Positions 11,859 through 22,730 of a DNA stretch of 64,000 nt are shown one piece after another. Both the position numbers and the translations under genes were made by a program. Under the pieces are notes generated by a model. The model saw only the letters and a program-made list of their open reading frames with translations. It made no database searches and had not been told where the DNA came from. Origin of the DNA: Gordonia sihwensis NBRC 108236 (GTDB taxonomy: Bacteria > Actinomycetota > Actinomycetes > Mycobacteriales > Mycobacteriaceae); contig NZ_BANU01000007.1 in assembly GCF_000333035.1 (NCBI RefSeq), positions 1-64,000 on the forward strand, in the 5' to 3' direction. Position 1 is the first letter of the stretch; every line of letters starts with the position of its first letter.

Positions 11859-12677
11859 GTGAGCAACCAGTCAGTGCTCGATTCGATCATCGAGGGAGTC
11901 AAGGCTGACGTCGCCGCGCGCGAATCGGTCCTCGATCTCGCCGCAGTCAAGAAGGCCGCGGCAGCGGCGCCGGCGCCGCGAGATGCGATGGCGGCGCTGA
12001 GTCAGACCGATATCGCGGTCATCGCCGAAGTGAAGCGGTCGAGTCCCTCCAAGGGCCGGCTCGCGAACATCCCCGACCCGGCCGATCTGGCGAAGGCGTA
12101 CGAGGACGGCGGCGCTCGCATCGTCAGCGTCCTCACCGAGGAACGCCGCTTCGGCGGGTCGCTCGCCGACCTCGACGCGGTGCGTGCGGCGATCGACATC
12201 CCGATCCTCCGCAAGGACTTCATCGTCGGGCCGTATCAGATCCACGAGGCGCGCGCACACGGAGCGGACGTCATCCTGCTGATCGTCGCCGCCTTGGAGC
12301 AGCAGGTCCTCGCCTCGCTCCTCGACCGCACGGAGTCGCTGGGCATGACGGCCCTCGTCGAGGTGCACACCGAGGAGGAGGCCGACCGCGCGCTGGAGGC
12401 CGGGGCCAAGGTCGTCGGCGTCAACGCCCGCAACCTGAAGACTCTGGAAGTGGACCGCGACTGCTTCGCGCGCATCGCCCCCGGGCTCCCGTCGAGCACC
12501 ATCAAGGTGGCCGAGTCCGGCGTGCGCGGGCCCGCGGACCTGCTGGCTTACGCAGGGGCCGGCGCTGACGCGATCCTGGTCGGCGAAGGCGTCGTGACCA
12601 GTGGCGATCCGCGGCTCGCGGTGGCCGACCTGGTGACGGCGGGCTCGCACCCGTCGTGCCCCAAACCGTCGCGCTGA
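11859..12677 (+). CDS. trpC: Indole-3-glycerol phosphate synthase
   Basis: A 272-residue barrel closing CdRP to indole-3-glycerol phosphate. The catalytic set is present: [10 protein letters not shown] (acid Lys), [35 protein letters not shown] and AESGVRGP. The GTG at 11859 is preceded by a weak GGGGCCGATAGTC. The 116-bp gap after the membrane-protein gene holds TTACTCTTGATG and may carry its own promoter. Confidence 0.5.
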   Translation: MSNQSVLDSIIEGVKADVAARESVLDLAAVKKAAAAAPAPRDAMAALSQTDIAVIAEVKRSSPSKGRLANIPDPADLAKAYEDGGARIVSVLTEERRFGGSLADLDAVRAAIDIPILRKDFIVGPYQIHEARAHGADVILLIVAALEQQVLASLLDRTESLGMTALVEVHTEEEADRALEAGAKVVGVNARNLKTLEVDRDCFARIAPGLPSSTIKVAESGVRGPADLLAYAGAGADAILVGEGVVTSGDPRLAVADLVTAGSHPSCPKPSR

Positions 12678-12685
12678 CGGCCGGC

Positions 12686-12726
12686 GAACAGCACTGACGA
12701 CCCCGCCCCCGCTGTTCTCGGCGGGG
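12686..12726 (+). terminator. Two interleaved inverted repeats between trpC and trpB
   Basis: GAACAGC (12686-12692) pairs with GCTGTTC (12711-12717), and CCCCGCC (12701-12707) pairs with GGCGGGG (12720-12726). The two stems overlap, so they are mutually exclusive or would form a pseudoknot. No T-run follows. It could terminate trpC transcripts or act as an attenuator; this is inference from symmetry alone. Confidence 0.5.
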
Positions 12727-12749
12727 CTCGGGGCGAGCGGTAAATCCAG

Positions 12750-12779
12750 TTGCCGCCGGGATCGAACGATGAGGATACT
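12750..12779 (+). promoter_or_regulatory. trpB promoter, leaderless transcript
   Basis: TTGCCG (12750-12755), an 18-nt spacer and GATACT (12774-12779) form a good -35/-10 pair. The GTG of trpB follows 6 nt after the -10 box, so transcription would begin on or next to the start codon. Confidence 0.5.
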
Positions 12780-12785
12780 GAAGAC

Positions 12786-14119
<1,334 letters not shown>

Positions 14120-14123
<4 letters not shown>

Positions 14124-14923
14124 GCAAGCCCGCCCCCGACTCCCGGCTGGGAGCCACGTTCGCGGCGTGCAAGGCGGACAACCGTCCGGCGCTGATCGGC
14201 TACACGCCGGTCGGCTACCCGACCGTGGCCGACTCGTTGACGACGTTGCGGACCATGGTCGAGGCCGGATGCGACATCGTGGAGATCGGCATCCCGTACT
14301 CCGACCCGGTCATGGACGGCCCGACCGTCGCGCAGGCGGCACAGAAGGCACTGGAGAACGGCTGCCGTGTCCGCGACGTCTTCGCCGCCGCCGAGACCGT
14401 CGCCTCGGCCGGCGCACAGCCCGTGGTCATGACCTACTGGAACCTGGTCCTCAAGTACGGCGTCGACGCCTTCGCCCGCGATCTCGCCGCTGCGGGCGGC
14501 GTCGGACTGATCACGCCGAACCTCATCCCCGACGAGGGGGCCGAATGGCACGCGGCGTCGGACGCACACGATCTCGACCGGATCTACCTGGTGGCGCCGT
14601 CGTCCACTCCCGAGCGTCTGGCGATGACGCTCGACAACTGCCGCGGCTTCGTCTACGCGGCCTCGACCATGGGCGTCACCGGCGCACGCGACACGGTCTC
14701 CAATGCGGCGCCCGAACTGTGCGCGCGGGTCCGCGAGTACTCCGACATCCCGATCGGTGTCGGACTCGGCGTCCGCGACGGCGATCAGGCAGCGGAGATC
14801 GGGGCCTACGCCGACGGCGTGATCGTCGGCTCGGCCATCGTCGCGGCCGTGGAGAAGGGCCAGGACGCCGTCGCCGCAGTGGTGTCGGATCTGGCCGCGG
14901 GCGTCCGCCGCGCCCGAAGCTGA
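14120..14923 (+). CDS. trpA: Tryptophan synthase alpha chain
   Basis: A 267-residue barrel that cleaves indole-3-glycerol phosphate to indole and glyceraldehyde 3-phosphate. The catalytic pair E55 and D66 is in [15 protein letters not shown], spaced eleven residues apart as in the Salmonella enzyme. YWN, the APSSTPER loop and GLGVRDG follow. It overlaps trpB by 4 nt. The following gene, lgt, has its own promoter. Confidence 0.5.
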
Positions 14924-14988
14924 CCGACTCGGAGCGCGTCCACGGGCGTCGAGCCCAGGCGGTCACAGACGGTGAGACGGTTGCACGA

Positions 14989-14994
14989 TACTGT
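14989..14994 (+). promoter_or_regulatory. -10 box of lgt, leaderless
   Basis: TACTGT (14989-14994) is a TANNNT box seven bases before the GTG of lgt, with no ribosome-binding site between them. Confidence 0.5.
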
Positions 14995-15001
14995 GGCACC
15001 C

Positions 15002-16621
15002 GTGACTGACGGAACCGTCCTCGCTTACATTCCGAGCCCGCCGCAGGGGGTGTGGTACCTCGGCCCCGTGCCGATCCGCGCTTACGCCCTGTTCATCATC
15101 GTCGGCATCGTCGTCGCGGTCTGGTGGGGCAGTCGCCGCTGGCGGGCCCGCGGCGGTCAGCCCGGTGAGGTGGTCGACGTCGCACTGTGGGCGGTGCCCT
15201 TCGGGCTGATCGGCGGCCGGCTGTATCACGTGCTCACCGACTGGAGCACGTATTTCGGCGCCGGAGGAAAAGGCCTCGGTGCGGTCTTCCGCATCTGGGA
15301 CGGCGGCCTCGGCATCTGGGGCGCGGTCGCGCTCGGCGCTGTCGGTGCATGGCTCGGAGCCCGGACCATGGGTATCAGGCTTCCGCCGTTCGGGGACGCG
15401 ATCGCGCCGGCGATCCTGCTCGCGCAGGCCATCGGCCGGCTCGGCAACTACTTCAACCAGGAACTGTTCGGTCGGCCCACCACCGTGCCGTGGGGCCTGG
15501 AGATCTACGACCGCTCCGACTCCAGCGGAGTGATCTCGTACAAGCTGATCGACGGCGTCTCCACCGGGAACGTGTACGCGGTGGTGCACCCGACCTTCCT
15601 GTACGAACTCCTGTGGAATGTCTTCTTCGTGGTCGTGCTGGTGCTCGTCGACCGGCGGTTCCGCATCGGGCACGGCCGGCTCTTCGCGCTGTACGTCGCG
15701 GGCTACTGCGTCGGCCGGTTCGTCGTCGAGCTGATGCGCGACGACTACGCCACGCACATCTTCGGCGTCCGCGTGAACGTCTTCACCGCGGCGATCGTGT
15801 TCCTGTGCGCGGCCCTCTACTTCGTCATGGCGCCCAAGGGCCGCGAGCAGGGTCTGTCGATGTACTGGCCGCGCAAGGCGGAGGAACTCGCGGCCGAGGG
15901 CGCCGTCGGATACGTGCCGCCCGAGATGGACGACGAGGCGGCCGACGAGGATCGGGCGGTCTACGACGACGAGACGCTCCATGACGAGGCCGTCGACGAC
16001 GAGACGCTCTATGACGATCAGGCGGTCTACGAGGACGAGGTGGTCGACGAGGGCCCGGCGGACTATGACGCCGAGGCCGGGACTCACGACGAGGCCGCAT
16101 CGGAGGTTCCGGAGGCCGCTGAACCGGAGTTCGAGGTGGCGGCCACCTCCGACGCTCTCTTCGCTCCGGAGGCGGACTCCGCGGAGGCTGCTGTCGGCGC
16201 GGACGAGACCGATGAGACCGAGACCGATGCCGCCGAGACCGGTGCCGCCGAGACCGATGAGACCGATGCCGCCGGGTCCCAGCCGGAGGGCACGGTGGTC
16301 CCGGGCGTCGAACCGTCGATCGCCGAATCGACTGTGGAGCAGGGGTACACGATCGTTCCCGCGGACGACGAGGAGCTCTCGCGCATCACGATCATCGAGC
16401 AGAATCCGGGCGGTTCGGCGGGGTCCATCGAGATCCGCCGCAGTGACGACGCACCCGAGCCCGACGCACCCGAGGCCCGCGGGGTCACTGAGGCCCCCGA
16501 GGCGCCCGAAGAGGTCGATCAGACCGCCGATGACACAGCCGACGAGACCGTCGAGACCGACGGGGAACGACCGGCCGAAGGCGACGAACGGAGCGGTCCC
16601 GACACCTCGAAGGACAAGTGA
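15002..16621 (+). CDS. lgt: Prolipoprotein diacylglyceryl transferase with a long acidic tail
   Basis: A 539-residue inner-membrane enzyme that moves diacylglycerol from phosphatidylglycerol to the lipobox cysteine of preprolipoproteins. Residues 1 to about 290 are the seven-helix catalytic part, with [11 protein letters not shown] and [17 protein letters not shown] (R146, N149). From about 300 to the end is a very acidic, low-complexity, presumably disordered tail of DDE, TDET and AAET repeats; mycobacterial Lgt also has a C-terminal extension, but this one is long. The GTG start follows a leaderless-type promoter. The tail's function is unknown. Confidence 0.5.
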   Translation: MTDGTVLAYIPSPPQGVWYLGPVPIRAYALFIIVGIVVAVWWGSRRWRARGGQPGEVVDVALWAVPFGLIGGRLYHVLTDWSTYFGAGGKGLGAVFRIWDGGLGIWGAVALGAVGAWLGARTMGIRLPPFGDAIAPAILLAQAIGRLGNYFNQELFGRPTTVPWGLEIYDRSDSSGVISYKLIDGVSTGNVYAVVHPTFLYELLWNVFFVVVLVLVDRRFRIGHGRLFALYVAGYCVGRFVVELMRDDYATHIFGVRVNVFTAAIVFLCAALYFVMAPKGREQGLSMYWPRKAEELAAEGAVGYVPPEMDDEAADEDRAVYDDETLHDEAVDDETLYDDQAVYEDEVVDEGPADYDAEAGTHDEAASEVPEAAEPEFEVAATSDALFAPEADSAEAAVGADETDETETDAAETGAAETDETDAAGSQPEGTVVPGVEPSIAESTVEQGYTIVPADDEELSRITIIEQNPGGSAGSIEIRRSDDAPEPDAPEARGVTEAPEAPEEVDQTADDTADETVETDGERPAEGDERSGPDTSKDK

Positions 16622-16677
16622 GTCGGTCGTCACCGGTGTCCGGCTGAGACCGAGGCGACACGCTGTGGCGCGACCGC

Positions 16678-16683
16678 TAGCCT
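16678..16683 (+). promoter_or_regulatory. -10 box of pyk, leaderless
   Basis: TAGCCT (16678-16683) is a TANNNT box six bases before the GTG of pyk. Confidence 0.5.
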
Positions 16684-16689
16684 TAAGGG

Positions 16690-18123
16690 GTGACTCGTCG
16701 AACAAAAATCGTCTGTACCCTCGGCCCCGCCACCAATACCCTCGAACGCATCACCGAACTCCTCGAGTGCGGCATGGATGTCGCCCGACTGAACTTCAGC
16801 CACGGCGCGCACGCCGACCACCGCAGCGTCTACGACAACGTTCGCGGAGCGAGCCTCGCCACCGGTAAGCCCGTCGGCATCCTGGCGGATCTGCAGGGCC
16901 CCAAGATCCGGCTCGGCAAGTTCGCCGACAACGGCCGGCCCAACGGCGCCGTGGACTGGAACGACGGCGAGCAGGTGCGGATCACCGTCGACGACGTGAT
17001 CGGCGACCACGATCGGGTGTCGACCACGTACTCCCAGCTCGCCCAGGACGCCGAGCCGGGAGACCGTCTGCTGGTGGACGACGGGAAGGTCGGCCTGGTG
17101 GTCGACCGGGTCGACGGGAACGACGTCGTGTGCACCGTCACCGAGGGCGGCACCGTCAGTAACAACAAGGGCCTGTCGATGCCGGGCATGAAGATCTCGG
17201 TGCCCGCCCTGTCGGAGAAGGACATCGCCGATCTGGAGTTCGCCCTGGAACTCGGCGTCGACCTGATCGCCCTGTCCTTCGTGCGCAGCCCCGCTGACAT
17301 CGAGTTGGTGCGCGAGGTCATGGACCGCGTCGGCCGTCGCGTTCCAGTGGTCGCCAAGCTGGAGAAGCCCGAAGCCATCGAGAACCTCGAGGCCGTGGTG
17401 CTGGCGTTCGACGCGATCATGGTCGCCCGCGGCGACCTGGGCGTCGAGATGCCGCTGGAGGAGGTGCCTCTGGTGCAGAAGCGGGCCATCCAGATGGCGC
17501 GTGAGAACGCGAAGCCGGTGATCGTCGCGACGCAGATGCTCGACTCGATGATCGAGAACTCCCGGCCCACGCGTGCCGAGGCCTCGGATGTGGCCAATGC
17601 CGTGCTGGACGGCGCGGACGCCGTGATGCTTTCCGGCGAGACCTCGGTCGGCAAGTACCCCTTCGAGACGGTGCGCACCATGAGCCGCATCGTGTCGGCG
17701 GTCGAGGGCGGCACGCGCGACGTCCCGCCGCTCAAGCACGTCCCGCGCACCCGCCGCGGCATCGTCACCTACGCGGCTCGCGACATCGCGGAGCGACTCA
17801 ACGCCACCGCCATCATCGCTTTCACCGAGTCGGGTGACACCGTTCGCCGGGTGGCGCGACTGCACTCGCGAGTTCCGCTGATCGCGTTCACCGCGACCGA
17901 GGCCACGCACAATCAGATGGCGGTCAGCTGGGGCGTCGACTCGTACCTCGTGCCGCGGATGCAGCACACCGACGACATGATCGACCAGGTCGACGACGTC
18001 CTCACCGAGAACGGGCGGCTCAAGAAGGGCGACACGGTCGTCATCATCGCCGGAGCTCCGGCTTCGGTGATCGGGTCGACCAACTTCGTCCACGTTCATC
18101 GCATCGGCGAGCAGGACCACTGA
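16690..18123 (+). CDS. pyk: Pyruvate kinase
   Basis: A 477-residue glycolytic enzyme making pyruvate and ATP from phosphoenolpyruvate. Seen are TRRTKIVCTLGPA, the active site MDVARLNFSHG, KLEKPEAIENL (catalytic Lys), MVARGDLGVE (metal Glu/Asp), and the ANAVLDGADAVMLSGETSVG helix before the C-terminal allosteric domain. The start is the first residue of the family alignment. Monocistronic, with its own promoter and terminator. Confidence 0.5.
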   Translation: MTRRTKIVCTLGPATNTLERITELLECGMDVARLNFSHGAHADHRSVYDNVRGASLATGKPVGILADLQGPKIRLGKFADNGRPNGAVDWNDGEQVRITVDDVIGDHDRVSTTYSQLAQDAEPGDRLLVDDGKVGLVVDRVDGNDVVCTVTEGGTVSNNKGLSMPGMKISVPALSEKDIADLEFALELGVDLIALSFVRSPADIELVREVMDRVGRRVPVVAKLEKPEAIENLEAVVLAFDAIMVARGDLGVEMPLEEVPLVQKRAIQMARENAKPVIVATQMLDSMIENSRPTRAEASDVANAVLDGADAVMLSGETSVGKYPFETVRTMSRIVSAVEGGTRDVPPLKHVPRTRRGIVTYAARDIAERLNATAIIAFTESGDTVRRVARLHSRVPLIAFTATEATHNQMAVSWGVDSYLVPRMQHTDDMIDQVDDVLTENGRLKKGDTVVIIAGAPASVIGSTNFVHVHRIGEQDH

Positions 18124-18142
18124 TCCGCGACCAGCGGTGCGG

Positions 18143-18170
18143 CGCCGCCCGTCGAGTCGACGGGGCGGCG
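18143..18170 (+). terminator. Terminator hairpin after pyk
   Basis: CGCCGCCCGTCGA (18143-18155), one base, then TCGACG, a bulged G and GGCGGCG (to 18170) make a 13-bp stem 20 nt after the pyk stop. No T-tract, as usual in high-GC actinobacteria. Confidence 0.5.
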
Positions 18171-18190
18171 GGCGGCCCGCATCGCTGGCA

Positions 18191-18196
18191 TAGGGT
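18191..18196 (+). promoter_or_regulatory. -10 box of tesB, leaderless
   Basis: TAGGGT (18191-18196) lies six bases before the ATG of tesB. Confidence 0.5.
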
Positions 18197-18202
18197 TGTG
18201 GC

Positions 18203-19102
18203 ATGACCAACCCGAACACCGACGCTGCGGCGACGACGTCCGCCGATCTGGCCGAGCTGCTCGAACTCCTCGATCTGGAGCGCGTCGACGACGACCTGTT
18301 CATCGGGCAGCACGGCGATCAAGTGATGGCCCGCACCTTCGGCGGGCAGTTGCTCGGGCAGGGCGTGGTGGCGGCCGGCCGGACCCTGGTGAAGGGTGCG
18401 CCGCCGGTCCACGCACTGCATGCGCACTTCATCCGCGGTGGCGACGTCACCGAGCCGATCGAGTATCACGTCGACCGTTACCGCGACGGACGGGCCTTCG
18501 CGAACCGGCAGGTGACTGCCAAGCAGGGTGACGAGGTGGTCTTCACGATGCTGGTGGCCTTCCAGGACAACTCCGCGGGCCTCGCGCACGCCGTGGAGAT
18601 CCCCGAAGTGCCGTATCCGGAGGAGTTGCCGCCGCTCGACGAGCATTTCAAGGGGTACGAAGAGACCATCGAGGCGTTCGTGAACGCACTGCACCCGGTG
18701 GACATCCGGTTCGCCAACGATCCGGCCTGGGTGATGAAGGGGACCGGCGAGAAGCTGACCCACAACCGCGCCTGGATGAAGGCCGACGGTGTGCTGCCGG
18801 ACGATCCGCTCATGCATGTCGCGACGATGGCGTACTCGTCGGACACCACGGTCCTCGACTCGATCATCACCACCCACGGACTGTCGTGGGGACACGACCG
18901 GCTGTTCGCGGCGACCGTCAACCATTCGATGTGGTTCCATCACGACTTCCGGTTCGACGAGTGGATGCTGTACGCGACGGAGTCCCCGGTCGCGGCCGGC
19001 TCGCGCGGGCTGGGCTCGGGCCGATTCTTCAAGCGCGACGGCACGCTCGCGACCTCTGTGGTGCAGGAGGCGCTCATCAAGTACTTCCCGCCGCGCGACT
19101 GA
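18203..19102 (+). CDS. tesB: Acyl-CoA thioesterase II
   Basis: A 299-residue double-hotdog thioesterase that hydrolyses acyl-CoA to fatty acid and CoA. The N-terminal hotdog shows RTFGGQLLGQGVVAAG and LHAHFIRGGD; the C-terminal one shows MATMAYSSDTTVLD and the end motif HDFRFDEWMLYATESP, followed by GSGRFF. The same gene follows pyk in mycobacteria. Leaderless-type promoter; a membrane-protein gene follows 9 nt later. Confidence 0.5.
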   Translation: MTNPNTDAAATTSADLAELLELLDLERVDDDLFIGQHGDQVMARTFGGQLLGQGVVAAGRTLVKGAPPVHALHAHFIRGGDVTEPIEYHVDRYRDGRAFANRQVTAKQGDEVVFTMLVAFQDNSAGLAHAVEIPEVPYPEELPPLDEHFKGYEETIEAFVNALHPVDIRFANDPAWVMKGTGEKLTHNRAWMKADGVLPDDPLMHVATMAYSSDTTVLDSIITTHGLSWGHDRLFAATVNHSMWFHHDFRFDEWMLYATESPVAAGSRGLGSGRFFKRDGTLATSVVQEALIKYFPPRD

Positions 19103-19111
19103 GGCCCGAGA

Positions 19112-19615
19112 ATGACTGAGAGCATCCCGAATCCGGAGCCCGCCCTTCCGTCCGGCGGGCAGGCTCCGTCCGAATTGCGCTTCTTCCTGCCTCCGGGCCC
19201 GCCGCTGTCGCCCAAACGGTGGCAGCGCCGATGGAAGATCGGCATCCGCGTGGGCAGCGCCGTCGCCGCAGTGGTGCTGATCGCTTTCGCCGCACTCGCC
19301 ATCGGCTCGGGCGTGGTGTCGAGTTCGCGCTACACCGCCACCGGTGGCGTCGAGGTGGACTGCACCACGCGGAACATGCCGCGGCTCCCCGCCGTGGGCT
19401 TCGGCTCCCTCGTGCAGATCTTCGATGCTCAGTCGGGCGAACGCTACGGCCAGTCGACGCTTGACCGATTCCGCGCCCTCCCGAGCGGTATCTGCCTTGC
19501 CGGATTCGAGATCCGCGACGTCCGGGTCGCCTCGCTCTACACGGTCGAGATCGGGAGGCTGTACCGCACTCTCGTGTCGGAGGAGGCACTCAAGGACGGT
19601 GCGCTGCTCTCGTAG
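19112..19615 (+). CDS. Hypothetical single-pass membrane protein
   Basis: A 167-residue protein: Pro-rich cytoplasmic N-terminus (to about 38), basic KRWQRRWK, one transmembrane helix (about 43-66), and a 100-residue exported domain with two cysteines (VDCTTRN and GICLAGF) that could form a disulfide. I do not recognise a family. It is 9 nt after tesB and its last 26 bases overlap the convergent cutC gene. Confidence 0.5.
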   Translation: MTESIPNPEPALPSGGQAPSELRFFLPPGPPLSPKRWQRRWKIGIRVGSAVAAVVLIAFAALAIGSGVVSSSRYTATGGVEVDCTTRNMPRLPAVGFGSLVQIFDAQSGERYGQSTLDRFRALPSGICLAGFEIRDVRVASLYTVEIGRLYRTLVSEEALKDGALLS

Positions 19616-20330
19616 CCGCTCGCACCAGACCGGCGTCGGTCATCTCCAGATCCGACGCGGCACCTCCACCCGGGCCGGCGACGCCCCGATCCCGCACCGA
19701 GCGTTTCGCGGACAGGTGCACCGCGTGCACGCCGGTGCCCCGGATGGCAGGGATGGCCTCCGCCGTGACGCCCCCGCCCGCCATCACTTCGACACCGGTG
19801 TCGGCGGCCACGAGCGCACGCAGCACATCGAGTCCGTCGCCGGCGCGAGCAGCACCTCCCGAGGTGAGGACGCGATCGACGCCGAGACCGGCGAGCACGG
19901 TGAGGGCCGCGATCGGATCGGCGGCGGCGTCGATGGCGCGGTGGAAAGTCACGTCGATGCGCCGGCCGGCCCGCTGCTCGGCGTCACGCGCCGCCGCGAG
20001 GAGTCGTCCGGTCGCGCCGGCGTCGACCGTCCCGTCGGCGTGCAGCGCGCCGATCACGACGCCTCGCGCACCGAGCCGGACGGCTGCGGCCACGTCGGCC
20101 GCGAGGACATCGACTTCGGCGTCCGAGTAGACGAATCCTCCCGGCCGGGTGCGGATCAGGGCGTGCACGTCGATCCCGACCGCACACACCGCGTCGAGAA
20201 GTCCCGCGGACGGCGTCAGTCCGCCGGTGACTCCAAGCGCCGCGCACAGTTCGACGCGATCGGCGCCGTTCGCCCGTGCCGTCGCGGCGCCCTCGGCATC
20301 CTGCACCGCGATCTCCACTGCCGGCCGCAC
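19590..20330 (-). CDS. cutC: CutC family protein
   Basis: A 246-residue TIM barrel with the CutC hallmarks: GADRVELCAALGVTGGLTPSAG, IRTRPGGFVYSD, GVVIGALHADGTVD, VTFHRAIDAA and VLTSGGAARAGDG. It was named for copper homeostasis in E. coli, but the biochemical activity is uncertain. The GTG at 20330 is 7 nt after the CocE-type hydrolase stop, so the two are probably co-transcribed. The 3' end overlaps the preceding convergent gene. Confidence 0.5.
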   Translation of the reverse strand: MRPAVEIAVQDAEGAATARANGADRVELCAALGVTGGLTPSAGLLDAVCAVGIDVHALIRTRPGGFVYSDAEVDVLAADVAAAVRLGARGVVIGALHADGTVDAGATGRLLAAARDAEQRAGRRIDVTFHRAIDAAADPIAALTVLAGLGVDRVLTSGGAARAGDGLDVLRALVAADTGVEVMAGGGVTAEAIPAIRGTGVHAVHLSAKRSVRDRGVAGPGGGAASDLEMTDAGLVRAATRAAHRP

Positions 20331-20337
20331 GGCGAGC

Positions 20338-22386
20338 TCAGCCGAGGGGACGCGAGAGCGGGACGTTGACCCAGCTGGGCTTCGCCGGATCGATCTCGAT
20401 GTACTGCGGCCGCAGCTGCGACGACCACAGACCCGGACCGAGCGGCAGCGACTTCGGGAAGTTGAGCGAGTAGAGGTCCACCCGCAGTCGATCTCCGGGC
20501 TTCAGCGCGGCCTGCGTCGCCGACATCGGGATGTCGACGTCGAGGATCTGGCCCGGCCGGACCTTGGCGTAGTGGTCGAGCGAGAGGTACAGGACCGGGT
20601 CGGTGAGGTCTCCGTTCGGTGCGTATCCGCTTCGGCTCGGGTCCACCGCGCGCAACGACACCATCAGCTGTCCCATGGACACCACGCGTGACCGGCCGTC
20701 GGGGGAGACGACGTTGAGCGTCGCGTGCCAGTAGCCGTCGGGCGCGTTCAGCCGTTGCCGCAGATGGACGACGGGGGTGCCGCTGATCCGGGTCAGAGCG
20801 GTCGCGGGCCGGCCGGTGAAGGTCTGCGCCGCCGTCTCCGAGAGCCGGGTGTCGTTGCCGCAGAAGTCGAACAGTGCGGTCACGCCGGCGGTCGACTGAG
20901 CGGAGTCGCGGTCGCAGAGTGTCGAGAGTCCGGGCTTGACCTCGCGCGTGGCGCGCTTCGCGGGCCTGCTCGCACTGAGTGACCCGTCGCCTGCGACCGG
21001 TGTGTTCACCGAATGCGACGGTGTGCCGCGCAGGTATTGGCGCTGGTACGTGTGTCCGGGCAGCGGGAACGACGGGCCCTGCAGGAACCCGCCGTTCGGT
21101 TCCGACGCCAAGGTGGCCTGGGGGTACCGGTCGATGCCGTTGTCGATGCCCTTGAGCCACTTGTCGTACCAGGCTCGCGCGAGGACGTCGAGGCGCGGTG
21201 GGTATCCGGGCCGGCCGAAGTTCGAACTCGACGTCACGTGGTAGCCGTCGTCCATGATGAGCTTCTTCTTCGCATCCGGCAGTTGCGAGAGGCCCCGGAG
21301 CATCCGGGATTCGGAGTTGGTGAACAGGTCGTTCCACCCGCCGATCGTGAAGGAGGGCGTCGTGATCGCGCCGACATCCGTGTACAGCGAGTCGCGCCGA
21401 GCTGTACCGGCCGTCATCATGCTGCGCGTCTGGGGGCTGAAGCCGTTGACGTCACGCGTCACGAGCGCGTCGATCAGCAGGTCGAAGTACGTCAGCGGGT
21501 CCTTGACGCGGTCGGCGAGCCACTTCCAGTCGAAGGTTCCGTTCAGCATCGAGGCGATGTTGGGAATCATCTTGGTCCCGTTCACGATCGCCAGCCAGAA
21601 GCTCAGGAATCCGACGCCCAGACCGCCGCCGGGCGCGATGATGTCACGCACCAGATCCGCACCGGGGACGACGGGGAAGATCGCGCCCAGCTTGCCCGGC
21701 GCGTCGGCGGCGGCCTGCAACTGGTTGATCCCCGAGTACGAGACCCCGGCCATGCCGGTCTTCCCGTTCGACCATCGCTGCTTGGACGCCCAGTCCAGCA
21801 CCTCGACGGTGTCGCGGCGCTCGCGATCGCCGAAGACCTGCCAGGTGCCCTGCGAGAAGCCGGTGCCGCGCACGTCTACGACGAGCATGTTGTAGCCGCT
21901 CTTGATGAGCTTGGGATCGTACGAGAAGGTCTGGATCAGGCCGCCGCGCAGCGCGCCGACCAGTTCGTTGTATCCCGACAGCACCGTGCCCTGGAGATTG
22001 ATCCCGTTCAGCAGGTCGATCAGCTGCGGGGCCAGGACCGGATAGTTCGTCACCTCGCTCGCGAGCGCCGACACCATCTTGGTGTAGGGCGTCATGTTGA
22101 CGATGGTCGGCAGCTTCTCTCGCACCGGCGCGCCGGACCGGTCCGTGGGACGGATCAGGTTGCCCCGCAGCACCGTCCCGTCCGACATGCGGATCGGCAC
22201 GTCCGGGGTCACCCGGTACCCCGAGTACTTCTGGGGGCCGTCCTGCGTGCGTGTCCATCGGGCGCCGAGCGTCCCGAAGACCGCGGCGTCCGACGGGCCG
22301 GTGCCTGTCGGCAGCGCCACCAGCGGCAGGGCGATGAGCAGTGCGAGGGCAGCGGTCACGATCCGGCCGCGTAGCGATGACTTCAC
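20338..22386 (-). CDS. Secreted CocE/NonD (X-Pro peptidase S15-like) hydrolase
   Basis: A 682-residue protein with a signal peptide (MKSSLRGR, hydrophobic to about 27, cleavage near SDA-A). The alpha/beta-hydrolase part shows the nucleophile S216 in GMAGVSYSGI, VVDVRGTGFSQG, and the C-terminal jelly-roll seen in cocaine esterase and X-Pro dipeptidyl peptidase. Probable role: extracytoplasmic ester or acyl-peptide hydrolysis; the substrate is unknown. A helical insertion (about residues 105-165 and 240-330) is typical of mycobacterial secreted members. Confidence 0.5.
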   Translation of the reverse strand: MKSSLRGRIVTAALALLIALPLVALPTGTGPSDAAVFGTLGARWTRTQDGPQKYSGYRVTPDVPIRMSDGTVLRGNLIRPTDRSGAPVREKLPTIVNMTPYTKMVSALASEVTNYPVLAPQLIDLLNGINLQGTVLSGYNELVGALRGGLIQTFSYDPKLIKSGYNMLVVDVRGTGFSQGTWQVFGDRERRDTVEVLDWASKQRWSNGKTGMAGVSYSGINQLQAAADAPGKLGAIFPVVPGADLVRDIIAPGGGLGVGFLSFWLAIVNGTKMIPNIASMLNGTFDWKWLADRVKDPLTYFDLLIDALVTRDVNGFSPQTRSMMTAGTARRDSLYTDVGAITTPSFTIGGWNDLFTNSESRMLRGLSQLPDAKKKLIMDDGYHVTSSSNFGRPGYPPRLDVLARAWYDKWLKGIDNGIDRYPQATLASEPNGGFLQGPSFPLPGHTYQRQYLRGTPSHSVNTPVAGDGSLSASRPAKRATREVKPGLSTLCDRDSAQSTAGVTALFDFCGNDTRLSETAAQTFTGRPATALTRISGTPVVHLRQRLNAPDGYWHATLNVVSPDGRSRVVSMGQLMVSLRAVDPSRSGYAPNGDLTDPVLYLSLDHYAKVRPGQILDVDIPMSATQAALKPGDRLRVDLYSLNFPKSLPLGPGLWSSQLRPQYIEIDPAKPSWVNVPLSRPLG

Positions 22387-22444
22387 CTGGTGTTTCCTCC
22401 CCGAGCAAGCAGAGTCGAACCGGACACGCCTTCATCGTTCTGTG

Positions 22445-22459
22445 ACCTGACTCTCAGGT
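22445..22459 (-). promoter_or_regulatory. Palindrome upstream of the CocE-type hydrolase
   Basis: ACCTGA-CTC-TCAGGT, six-base arms with a 3-nt centre, lies 59-73 bp before the hydrolase ATG. It could be a repressor site; there is no adjacent regulator gene to name. Confidence 0.5.
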
Positions 22460-22563
22460 AACAATAAGTCGGAGGTGAAGGAAAGGGAAGAGTCGTGTGG
22501 GGCGCGTCGCCCGCCACCGCGCCGCGGCATGGGGCGGATGCGCGATCCGGACCAGAGCATGAG

Positions 22564-22569
22564 TACACT
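22564..22569 (+). promoter_or_regulatory. -10 box of the tRNA-Leu gene
   Basis: TACACT (22564-22569) is a TANNNT box 20 nt before the mature tRNA 5' end. Confidence 0.5.
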
Positions 22570-22589
22570 TGCATCTCGCACCACCACCG

Positions 22590-22671
22590 GCCCCGGTGGC
22601 GAAATTGGCAGACGCGCCGCACTCAAAATGCGGTCTCTAACGAGGTGCCGGTTCGAGTCCGGCCCGGGGCA
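22590..22671 (+). tRNA. tRNA-Leu (anticodon CAA)
   Basis: An 82-nt class-II tRNA ending at the discriminator A (22671); CCA is not encoded. Acceptor GCCCCGG pairs with CCGGGGC, the D-loop has AATTGGCAGA, the anticodon stem is CCGCA/TGCGG with loop CTCAAAA (anticodon CAA, reads UUG), a long variable arm TCTCTAACGAGGT follows, and the T-arm is GCCGG-TTCGAGT-CCGGC. Confidence 0.5.
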
Positions 22672-22730
22672 CGTATGGATTCTGCGTTCGGCGCAGATGC
22701 GTGACCGCCGTCAGCGATCGGAGCGAAGCG

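Noticed and set aside
10980-11870. A trp leader peptide or T-box before trpE or trpC
   Set aside because: No short frame with adjacent Trp codons, and no T-box or riboswitch-like structure was found; trpE is coupled to the preceding gene.
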